Shown here in pieces: positions 55,423 to 64,000 of a DNA stretch of 64,000 bases. The notes below the pieces were generated by a model that had not been told where the DNA came from, did not search any database, and saw nothing but the letters and a program-made list of their open reading frames with translations. Origin of the DNA: Sanguinoderma infundibulare (Eukaryota > Basidiomycota > Agaricomycetes > Polyporales > Polyporaceae); NCBI GenBank assembly GCA_032821775.1, contig JAVLRN010000002.1:3410001-3474000 (forward strand). The letters are read 5' to 3'. How positions within the stretch are numbered: position 1 is the stretch's first letter; each line of letters opens with the position of its first letter. A program made the position numbers and the translations under genes.

Positions 55423-56626
55423 ATGTTCAAGTATGTTTCCGTTATTGCTCTCATGGCTACAGCCACCGTTGTCTCCGCCGGACCTGTCCCAACGCTGACC
55501 GGTGAGTACGACCTACAACCCGCACGATCCGCTTTCCTGTCGTTTTGCTGACGGTGTGTATTTCTCCCAGGCACAGACACACAAGTTCTCCAATTCGCGC
55601 TCACCCTCGAGCACCTTGAAGACACGTTCTACACCCTAGCTCTGCAGAAGTTCAGCAGACAGGATTTCAAGGCAGCAGGGTTCTCCGACGACGTCTATGG
55701 CCGTTTCAAGCAGATCGCGGGCCACGAGGCCACCCACGTCAAGTTCCTTACTGCGGTACTCGGGAACAATGCCGTCCCGCCCTGCACATACGACTTGTGA
55801 GTTTGTCCGCGTCTGCCTCCCGTTCGAACAAGCGCGACAGTATGTGTGCTCAGCGTTCGCATATGTGGTGTGTAGCGCCCACACGTTGGACGACCCGAAG
55901 TCGTTCGCCTCGCAGTCGCGCATTTTCGAGTCGGTCGGCACGTCTGCCTACCTTGGCGCCACGAACGTCCTCCAGGAGAAGAACGTCGTGACCACTGCAG
56001 GCGTGCGTGCACCTCGTAGTCACCATATCTCCATCCCTTAATGCTGACTATTGACCATGCCACGTACAGTCCATTCTCGCGGTCGAGATGGCTCAGGCCG
56101 GCTGGGTGAGCTCGTCCGTCCTGGGCGTCGAGCCGTGGTATGGACCGTTTGAGACCCCTCTCACTGCTAGCGGCGTCTTCTCTCTTGCCAGTGCGTTCCT
56201 CACCTGGCCTGGCCTTTCTTTTCGTACTGGAATGCTTATTCCATTTGCTGTCGTTTTCTGCTGCATACAGAGCCCTTCATCAAGTCCTGCCCACAAGGCT
56301 ACCCCCAGCTGCCCGTCAAGGACCTCCCGCCGCTGACACTCTCTAACCCGAGACCGAATCATGGAGACCGGATCAAGCTGTCGTTCCCCTCGCAGAATGG
56401 CAGAAGGGTCTGGGCCGCGTGGCTCGACGGGCTCACGGTGACGTACACCGACATCGGTGGGGACGGGACGACGACGGTGCCCAACGACCTGCTGGGCATC
56501 ATTTACGTCGGGGTAGTGTCGTCCAGGGACGTGCCAAACGACAGCAACCTCGTCAGCGGGCTCGCGTTGATCCCGTTCGATTTCGATGCGTCGGTGAATG
56601 ACTCCGCTACTGGATCTCCGGTGTAG
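55423..56626 (+). CDS. secreted ferritin-like domain protein (Rds1-like)
   Basis: Five exons join in phase: 55423-55501, 55571-55796, 55876-56002, 56070-56190 and 56271-56626 (302 residues). MFKYVSVIALMATATVVSA is a signal peptide. The four-helix ferritin-like domain follows: VLQFALTLEHLEDTFYTLAL, IAGHEATHVKFLTAVLG, ESVGTSAYLGATNVL and ILAVEMAQAGWVSS. LEHLED and HEATH hold the Glu/His pairs that could bind a di-metal centre. The C-terminal third contains FIKSCPQGYPQLPV, KDLPPLTLSN and a beta-rich tail. Fungal members include S. pombe Rds1, induced by nutrient or stress signals, and their biochemical role is not settled. The TATA box upstream suggests inducible expression. Confidence 0.85.
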
Positions 56627-58086
56627 ATCGCGCAGTTTGTGGTTCGCGGACAAGTTGCTAGCGCTGCAGTGGCTGCCGAACACCTTAACAAGATGGTTTG
56701 TTTCATACCTTCGATTTCGCTACTGGTTAGGGGTGCATTGGTGTTTTGAATCGGGACGTTCGCGAATTACGTTTGTAGTATATGGATAATTGATTTATAC
56801 GGTACGTTCGTGACAACATTGCTAATGAGTACAGGATGGTACCGTGTATGCGTGCATTGTAGGCTGGGATCGACGGAGGACTCGTCGCTCATTGAGTCGA
56901 GGGGTCAGCCGGAGGGTTCTCATCCTTTCGGAGGGCTTGGGGATGATTGAGCATGTCTTGTCTGGCGACGAGAGTGTGTACACCTGCATTTCAGAATATC
57001 ATCAGCCTGAACTGATCGACGACGTACATGATGTGGGTAAACAAATTTAGGATGGTTCGAAATGCGTCCGAGTCGCGGTCAGAACATCTGTAAGCCACTC
57101 TTCGCCGAACCAGTCTGCAGAATGAAACCGCGTAAGTCGCCAAGAGATTAGCAGACAAGAACAGCCAAAGAAGTGCGCGAGAGAGAAGAAAAAGCGTCCG
57201 CCCAACGTCCGCGACCCCGAGCCTGAGGACAAGACGAAAGGACGAGCACCGGCGGAATGTCGGGCCCTTGTTGCCCAGATCTCCGATCCAGTTAAGGTTC
57301 TTCCCACGTGCACGATGGCTGGAGAGCTGTGATTGGTGCCTGACTTGGAACTTGGCCAGCAGAACCACATCCGCATTCGCAATGTGTTGCTTTCTGCCAG
57401 AGGCCGGTTATTGTAGTAAGGTGTGGCATTCTTGTGCTTAAACTATTTTAAACCTACTGACTATTCTACCAATCCCATACTGGCTTCAGATTTCCACTCG
57501 CAAGCTCTGACAGCCGGACACGGTTTGCGACAGAGCTAAGGAGTCTCCGAAAAGCTACAAATAAGATTTGGCCGACATTGCGTTCGGCAAGAATCGGATT
57601 GAACAATGGGTCCGCACTGCACTGCACTGCCAATACCCTCGCTGACGCGGACCTCCTGCTTGTACGCTTTGCCAGCACAAAGCTAGCCCGGCCAGCAGGC
57701 TCCCGCATTTGGTGGGGTCTATTGGCGCGGCCACGTCTCTATTGTGCCATGGCCCGCAAACTCACAAAGGCCGTGCTGTGCATCTGTGTGAATTTGTAGT
57801 TGTTGTCGCCCCCTCCCTGGTATATAAGGCGCCTCACATTCGTCCTCGCCATCCCATCCTCTGCCCCTTCACCTTCACCTACAGCCACAGCCGAAATCTC
57901 TATCCTTCACCGGCCTCTCTTGAAGCCAATAAGCTACCCCGAGGTACGTCGCACTCAGATGCTATCGGGGTCGTTCCGAGTCGTAACCACGTATTCACAG
58001 TCGCTGGGCTCGGGGTTGCGTGGGCTCCCTCCCGAGCTCTCGCACTGGTCTCTCTGTCGTCTGGATCGGCGCTATCTTGGTCAGTA
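56627..58086. other. intergenic, no intact gene
   Basis: A minus ORF at 56991-57368 has a hydrophobic patch (LLSRALLWLFLSANLLATYA) but no family match. A good core promoter (TATATAAG, C/T-rich leader) sits at the right end, so a transcript probably starts near 57850 on +. I could not assemble its protein. Confidence 0.4.
57821..57828 (+). promoter_or_regulatory. TATA box without an assigned gene
   Basis: TATATAAG is preceded by CCCTCCCTGG and followed by a C-rich leader, which looks like a typical basidiomycete promoter. Its gene would lie to the right. Confidence 0.5.
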
Positions 58087-59330
58087 TGACGCGGCGTGAA
58101 GGCGTTCTCAACAGGGTTGGTGAGTACGGAACCGTCCAACCACCACTCACAAACAAAATTCATCCGTCGATGCAGGGTCCCCTCTACGCCATATTCCCGT
58201 ATCCAGTCCACGCATCCGGTCGACGGATGCGCCCTCAGGCGACAGTCTTCCCTCACGACCCCTGTACGCAGCCAACAAAGGCGGATACTGACGGGCGATC
58301 CTTCGACAGGCGACTCTCAGGTAGGTATGTTCACTCAGTCTGAATGCATCATCATTGCTCACCAGCAGATGCAGATGGAAGTGGCGCCAATGCCAACGGC
58401 GGTTTTTCAGTTCCTTTCATTTCCAACACATTATCGGGCTTGCGTCCCCGGCACATCCACGGTGATCGCCGTCCAGCCCATCCCTTGCGCCTCAAGCTCG
58501 CCACCGAATAGCGTGCGAGGCCGATAAGCTATGCGGGTCATTGTTACCTCGTGACCACTGGTAATACGTCTCCACGCCATCACGACATCCTTCCCGATCG
58601 TCTCGGACAACACCATTGCAGGCCTGAGGGCGCTCGGTTGGAAGACCTTGGTTCAAGGCGAGGCGTCCGACGGATCGTCAAGTTACAGAGACGGCGCGCA
58701 GATCGGTGTAGTGGAGAAGGATGATCTGCAGAGACTCGAGGAGGTATGTGTTTGAAATCTCCCCAACCACCATCAAACGATACTGAGATGTATCGTCGTC
58801 GTCGAATGCCTTCTAGGTCATCTGCCACTGATCTGAGCCTGCGTGATCCCCGACCACCCGGCTATTCCCCTGTCAATCCACTTCACGACACACCGCAATG
58901 TTAACCCTACATCCTAGTAGGAGGGGATTGCGAACGCCTCCACTCGCATCGCAGACGAATCATCGAGAACGTCCCCACACTACGGCGGATGTACCCTTCC
59001 TACCCCCTGCATTGCCACTTCACACTCCTGTCGGCATTGGCCCTACCATGAATGCTCCATCCCCGCTCATTCGTCGGGAAACCAGAAATTGTCTGCTGGA
59101 TTCCCCGGCTTTATCGCAGGTCTCACTGTTCAATATCGCTGCCCCAGCCTCTGAGCGAACCCAAGATCAACAAGAAGGCTGCCGCAAAGGTGAATGCCAC
59201 CACGATCCGGCTCGATGGATCGTTGTTCGCTCCTGCAGACAGTCTTGTCGAGCTGTTCAATGCAGAGACGCGGCCATTCCACAAGTTGGGCTGGCACCGC
59301 AACGCGAACAACGCTAGCAGCCACGGTGGC
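58087..59330 (+). other. coding-like fragments of a broken or unassembled gene
   Basis: Protein-like + strand stretches occur in changing frames: LYAANKGGY and ILRQATLR split by a stop (about 58260-58320), VSDNTIAGLRALGWKTLVQ and RDGAQIGVVEKDDLQRLEE (58590-58745), and KVNATTIRLDGSLFAPADSL with VELFNAETRPFHKLGWHRN (59190-59305). The minus strand also has a membrane-helix-like end, VVAFTFAAAFLLILGSLRG (59130-59215). I cannot join these into one gene, and frame changes suggest decay. A TATA box lies at 57821. Confidence 0.35.
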
Positions 59331-59482
59331 ACTTCATCCTTCAAGTCTCCACGCCGGCTTCGTCCCCGCTCAAGCACTTCACGGCGCACCCAGTTGTCGC
59401 TGGAGTTGCCTCCGCCATCGACTCTATTATCAACATGCAAGACTGGCATCTCCCTCGTAAATGCCTCTTGCGCGATCTATCA

Positions 59483-59806
59483 CGGTCACATGCTGAAGAC
59501 TTCCCCTGGTCTTTCCGGCAAAACCGCGGTGTTCTCCTCTGTTTACTCGGGTTGGCAAGCTCGCAGCGCACTCCACCATGGTCACGTTCGCTGGACATCC
59601 CCGCATCTTCCTCATATAGACGCGGTGTTCTCCTCTGTTTATCGACGCCATGGTCGCCTGCTCAAGCCTTCCCCCTCTGCTCCGCCCAATCGCGGTGTTC
59701 TCCTCTGTTTACTCGGAGCGAGGCCCGCGCGCGACCCATCATGGTCACATGGGCTGGATTTCCCCTCGTCGTCCTCATGCAGCCGCGGTGTTCTCCTCTG
59801 TTTATC
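59483..59806. repeat. minisatellite array A (four units)
   Basis: The core CGCGGTGTTCTCCTCTGTTT starts at 59525, 59621, 59691 and 59784, so the spacing is 96, 70 and 93 bp. Between cores, a second conserved block around CATGGTCACATG..GCTGGA and a C-rich block recur. All three + strand frames stay largely open, and because of the uneven spacing the core is read in different frames (GVLLCLLG, AVFSSVYS, CSPLFTR). A protein-repeat explanation is therefore unlikely. Confidence 0.85.
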
Positions 59807-60061
59807 AAGAACAACGCCTCCGCTGATTGTGTGGACGACTTCTACCTCATCCCCGTCCCTCGCTCAGGAACGCCACATGTTCCTGACGCCTATCCGATCC
59901 TGACTCCGTCCCGACCCTCTCCCAATGGACAACAACAACTGGCAGAGCACTATCGGACGGACTCCTCGTCCAGTCACCCAAGCTCCGGTTGCAAGCTCGA
60001 GGTACGTTCTTCATTGAGTTTCATGGACGATTTGAGGCTGACGTTCGCGCCGTCGGTCTCA

Positions 60062-60500
60062 GTGGATGGCTCATGTCCGCTCCACGAACTGAGACCGTCC
60101 CACTGCTTCATCGTCGGCGACCTCCACAGTTCAACCACATCGACCGAAACGCGGGTATGCACCGACCATGCTTTGCATGAAGTCCTAACATCAATGCCAT
60201 ATGTATGGGACGTACGGAGTGGGCTGAAGCCTACGGGCATTCCTACGGAGGTCTTCGACCTCCCAGCCTTCAAGTCCCCGAACGGCAAGACGTCATTCAA
60301 AATTAACTTCAGCCCAATCCCGCGGTCGGCTGCGCTGGCGTACTACATCCAAGTGGTCCCATCGTGTCCGGGTGCGCCGATCACAGCCCGCGATGTCTTG
60401 GAGTCGACGCACACGACCATCTGGATGGCCACCCGCAGCCGCATGTCCAGATTCCTGACCAAAACATCCCTTCGTCGCCGTCGTTCTACGATACCGACCA
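60062..60500 (+). other. DUF6699-like coding segment between the arrays
   Basis: In the + frame that is open from 59435 to 60823, this part reads TDHALHEVLTSMPYVWDVRS, then GIPTEVFDLPAFKSP, FKINFSPIPRSAALAYYIQV and APITARDVLESTHTTIWMA. WDVR, a proline-rich middle, and a V/I-x-V/A-RDVLE block are the layout of basidiomycete DUF6699 domains, whose function is unknown. Start and end are unclear: an upstream ATG at 59925 (MDNNNWQSTIGRTPRP) with a GTACGT donor could give the first exon, but its phase does not fit this frame. The same open frame continues into repeat sequence on both sides. Confidence 0.4.
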
Positions 60501-60769
60501 CCTGCGCGGTTATTTACGGCCTCCATACCTATCTCTATTACGCCTCACAGAGCACAGACGACCACACCAACGCCGGCACCTCCGCGCTGGAGGCTCTCCT
60601 GGCGCGGTACTACAATGGCTTGGGCCTTCCTATACGAGGACGTCCCCACAACGGCCCTTCATCCTTCAAGTTTCAACGCCAGGTTCGCCTCCGCTCAAGC
60701 CCTTGGCGTCGTGTCCCGTTCTCGGTGGTGTCGCCCGCTCTAGCCTCCTCTTCCTCCTCTCCGCACAAC

Positions 60770-61055
60770 CGCGGTGTTCTCCTCTGTTTATTCGGGATAA
60801 GCCCTCTTTGCGATCCACGATAGTGACATGCGCTGGATTTCCCCTCGTCTTTCCGACATGGACGCGGTGTTCTCCTGTGTTTACTCGTCACCATGGTCGC
60901 CCGCCGTGGCCTCCCCGTACTCGCCTCGGCACAACCGCGGTGTTCTCCTCTGTTTACTCGGGACGAACCCTCTGCGCGACCCGCCATGGTCACGCTCCCT
61001 GGACATCACCCCTCTGCCCCGTAGTATGGACCCGGTGTTCTCCTCTGTTTACTCG
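60770..61055. repeat. minisatellite array B (four units), duplicate of array A
   Basis: The same core starts at 60770, 60863, 60936 and 61031, with spacing 93, 73 and 95 bp. This repeats the long-short-long pattern of array A at an almost constant offset of about 1245 bp. A shared leader (CTTCATCCTTCAAGT) lies before both arrays, at 59332 and 60657, which points to duplication of the whole block. Confidence 0.85.
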
Positions 61056-62769
61056 CTACGAGGCGCCTTCTCCCCACCATGAACCAGAGACAATCGTCCA
61101 GGACCTACCCCGGAGATGTCTCCCACCTCGACGCCTACTGGCATTCAGGTGCCTTTCGGTAACGGGTGCGCATATTGTACTACTTTCAACCGAAACCACA
61201 AACTGACCGGCGTCGTAATTCCCTCATAGGATGACCTCTCTCCCTATCGCCCCCAACCACGTCGTCCAGCCCGGAAACCCGTACATAGCCTCTCTGCCTG
61301 GCTACACCCCGTCCCGCGTCGGAACCCTCTTCATCTTCCTGATCACCGTGATCTCCTTGCCGCTGTTCAGGTGGGACTGCTGCTGCCGCGCTCCAGTGGG
61401 ACGTCCGCCAGACGATGGTCCCGCCCGACCTTACCTACACCAGCGCCCATGACGCCGCGTTTTCCTTGAATGCGACCACCGTCACGCTCCGCTTCATCAC
61501 TCCCCGCACCTCGAATAAAACCAAGGCACCCACAAACATGCAAAAAGGTGCTTTTAAAATATAGAGGAATCGCCACCCAATGGTTGCACTGCGGTCGTGC
61601 ACAATCAATGGCCTTCGGCGATATCCAAGAAACTGCAACTGCAAACCAGGGCTTCAGGCAGCCCACGGACGACGCGGGTTATACGGCCATCGGCTTGGAA
61701 CTGACATGTAGTATACATACATGGAGCTCTGTGAACGTCCGATGTCGTGATCATGTACGTAGGAACTCCGCTAAAAATTGGAAGTTTTCCTGCGTACCCG
61801 CTTCGTTGTCCGGTTTTCCCTTGGCGATAGGGCGGGCGTCCAACCCGAGAGCGAAGCACGCGGCGTTCACCTCACCCTCTCGACCGTCTCAACGTCGGGT
61901 GTGAAAGCTGCGACGGTCGGTTCACGTAACGCTCCGTTTCGTCGCGTTCGCACCCCAACCCCAGGGCGCATTTCGCTTCCGCGTGATCTCCGTGACACCG
62001 CCCAATCGATGTTTCAGGATGCGACGAGTCGGCGCGGTCGCGCCTTTTCTCTCATGCACGAGCTGGCTCCCATGTCCCACCAGGTCCGACCGGATTCGAT
62101 AAGTTTGTCTCCTATGCGTTCGTTCTATACTCGCAGGTTGTACCATACCATCTTTTTGCCAGTTGTGGGGTGAGAATAGCACGGACCCAGATGGCTACGA
62201 GACAGTATCTGATAAAATTATGGAGCGTGGGATCAGAGGCAGGATGAACAAGCCAGCAGTGCCTACCACCTGCTACCGCCAAGGCTGCACCATGTGCACA
62301 GACGCTTTCGGCGACAGCATTTCTCAACGTCCACATCTTATCAGATAAACGAAGCTGGGGAAGAGGGAGGGGAGGCCAGGTGATGGTGAACGTATGCTTT
62401 GAGCTTAGCACTGATTGATTGCATTTGTGCACATGCGACGAGCAGCAATGAGGACAGCATATGTGAGTCGCCAGGACCAGGTCGCCAGCTTTCAAAGAGG
62501 CGTGGGCAGCCGGGCAGCAGGGGTCGAAGGCGGAAAGCGTTAGCGTACGGTACAGCACGAGAGAGGATACTCGAATACAAGAGGTGGTTATGTATGTGGG
62601 TATCATATATCTGTACGTGCATGTGAGGATGGCGCGAATTTTGTACAATTTAGGGAGAGTAGTCCAGAGTCCGTAAGTTAAAAAAGCCAATAATTCACAG
62701 AGTAAAGTTGAGAGGAAGCTGTGCGCATGTTCACGTCGCGGCGGATGACGTCCGACGCAGGAAGCAGTG
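61056..62769. other. intergenic with a short membrane-protein-like ORF
   Basis: A + ORF with an ATG at 61231 reads APNHVVQPGNPYIASLPGYT then RVGTLFIFLITVISLPLF, one hydrophobic helix. The lay-out faintly recalls the N-terminus of fungal EBP/EXPERA proteins, but no following exon is found. The rest, including the CT-rich 61860-62170, gives no supported gene. The right end is the 3' flank of the arrestin-like gene. Confidence 0.3.
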
Positions 62770-64000
62770 CTATGATATGCGTAGAGGTATCCTTGCACGC
62801 ATCTGGTCCTGGCCAAAGATCACGGAGACCTCGAAGTAGTACTGTTGGCAATATCCGTAGTCAGTTCAAGAAGAAGCTCGACGCCAGCGGGACGCACCTT
62901 GACCCTGAGGCCAACCCAGTCGAATGCCGGAAGCATGTGCCTATCCAATTGGATCTTCCCCTTATACAGCCCGTCCGGTAGCGACTTGTGTACCTCCAGC
63001 GACGGATGTTTCTCCCCAGGTTCGCATCGATATCGTGGTCGTTTCGGAAACCCAATCGACACATCCGTTTGCAGCGCGCGCGACTCCGACAACCCAGGAA
63101 GAGGTAGCTGAGGGAGGGGTTTGTCTCTCAGGGGCGTTTCCTTCGGACCCGGTGCATCAGCGTGTGGTGTTTGTCGCTTTAATGACGACGTCCGCACCAC
63201 AGACCCCGGGTTCTTCACTACCCGTTTCAGAAGCCGTCGCGACGCGACAGGCGGCATGTCCGACTCGTCGCTTGATGTCGATGGGGTCGATGACAAAGGA
63301 GCGAGGGGATAGCGAGGCGTTATCGAGTCGATCCGGACGTCGCGCAAGAGCGAGACGGATATTGTCGCATCGGTCGTGATTTCCCGCGCAAGTGTTGGGG
63401 ATCGTGGGTTCGTGGTAAAGACGACGAAGTACGATATTGAACTCGATCGTGAGAAGTTCGCAGGATGGGGCAGAGTGACCTGCGGAACAAGACGCAATTG
63501 GTAAGAAGAAAGGCTCGCGGTCAGGTTGGGGCATCAGATGCAAGTTGCGGACTTACGGCACAGGTAAAGGGCAGCGGACGGTCCGCCTTGAGTGGAATCT
63601 CCAGCCATGACTCTGGCTCTATCGCTGACCCATCGAGGGATTGGAAGCCGAGATCAGGTTGATATATGACGGGTGCCTCCACCCTACGACCCCAAAGAAA
63701 GTAACGGCCAAACCAAACGTCGGAGGACAAACGTCAGGGGAAAAAAGCATGAGAGAATGCTTGATAACACTCACAATACACGGTCGCTGCCATCAGCAGC
63801 CTCCCATACGGCCGTAACGCTATATGACACCTCAGCGCGCTCGACGCCCGCCCGCGCACGAGGGCCGTACTCGCCGGTCGCGACCGACGAAAAGGTCGGT
63901 GGGAGTTCCTGGCCGGACTGCTCGGCGCGCGGGATCTCAAAAGCGAATGGGAACGGCCGCAGGGCGCCGCGTATGCTTGCTTGACTCGGGCGGCGCTGTC
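62770..64000 (-). CDS. arrestin-like (alpha-arrestin) protein, 5' end outside the window
   Basis: Four exons are visible: beyond 64000 to 63775, 63683-63557, 63479-62898 and 62841-62770, all in phase. Arrestin-fold segments are FPFAFEIPRAEQSGQELPPT and ARAGVERAEVSYSVTAVWEA in the first, then VEAPVIYQPDLGFQSLDGSA, LEIPLKADRPLPFTCA, ANFSRSSSISYFVVFTTNP, REITTDATISVSLLRDVRID, SLPDGLYKGKIQLDRHMLPA and YYFEVSVIFGQDQMRARIP at the C-terminus. A Ser/Pro/Arg-rich insert (about 80 residues, from PSTSSDESDMPPVASRR on) interrupts the C-lobe. Fungal alpha-arrestins usually recruit Rsp5-type ubiquitin ligases to transporters for endocytosis. I see no PPxY motif in this part; it could be in the missing N-terminus. 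Confidence 0.85.

Noticed and set aside
59435..60823. A single 462-residue protein
   Set aside because: The open frame runs through minisatellite units that are read in changing frames, and all three + frames are similarly open. Only the DUF6699-like middle looks like real protein.
59483..61055. CRISPR-like regularly spaced repeats
   Set aside because: The spacers are themselves homologous between units and between the two arrays, the repeats vary, there are no cas genes and the host is a fungus. It is a minisatellite.

Overview
The window looks like nuclear DNA of a filamentous basidiomycete, most likely an Agaricomycete of the wood-decay or polypore kind. Protein genes are cut by many short GT-AG introns, mostly about 45-70 nt. 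The family mix is also typical of such fungi: DUF6533 seven-helix proteins, F-box/LRR proteins, GPI-type aspartic peptidases, a GH28 pectinase, a fungal UDP-glycosyltransferase, a Ser/Thr-rich single-pass membrane protein, a DUF6699-like segment and an Rds1-like ferritin-fold protein. The species assignment is inference; no rRNA or tRNA gene was recognised. Exon joins were worked out by hand from splice sites, reading phase and family expectation. For the genes called confidently, the exon lengths sum to a multiple of three.

0-9 kb: a decayed DUF6533 gene (-); mitochondrial ribosomal protein uS5m (-) head-to-head with a PITH-domain protein (+); a Ran1/Ksp1-like protein kinase (-). 9-12.3 kb has only unassigned or decayed fragments.

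12.3-20.3 kb: three genes on +, for ATP synthase assembly factor Atp10, a GT61-type glycosyltransferase and a triose-phosphate-translocator-family transporter.

21.6-28.3 kb: an F-box/LRR gene with a decayed relative directly downstream (-), a hypothetical protein (+), and the orphan last exon of a second DUF6533 gene (+).

29.4-41.5 kb: the most rearranged part. A broken aspartic peptidase gene lies on both sides of the intact ribosomal P1 gene, in opposite orientations. This fits a local inversion that carried P1 and the peptidase 3' end. Two intact GPI-type aspartic peptidases with the same exon plan converge across about 5.6 kb. Between them lie a 612-bp near-perfect inverted-repeat element, a tiny secreted glycine-rich protein gene missed by simple ORF calling, and an intact DUF6533 gene.

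42-56.6 kb: a single-pass membrane protein, a UDP-glycosyltransferase, a minimal Zn2Cys6 protein, a small two-exon gene, a 12-exon GH28 pectinase with a 6-nt exon, a shortened LSM8-like gene and a ferritin-like secreted protein.

56.6-64 kb: decayed coding-like fragments and two matching minisatellite arrays around a DUF6699-like segment, then an arrestin-like gene that runs off the right edge. The secreted peptidases, pectinase, ferritin-like protein and UDP-glycosyltransferase suggest roles in substrate degradation and in handling host or environmental compounds. No operon-like functional unit is evident.
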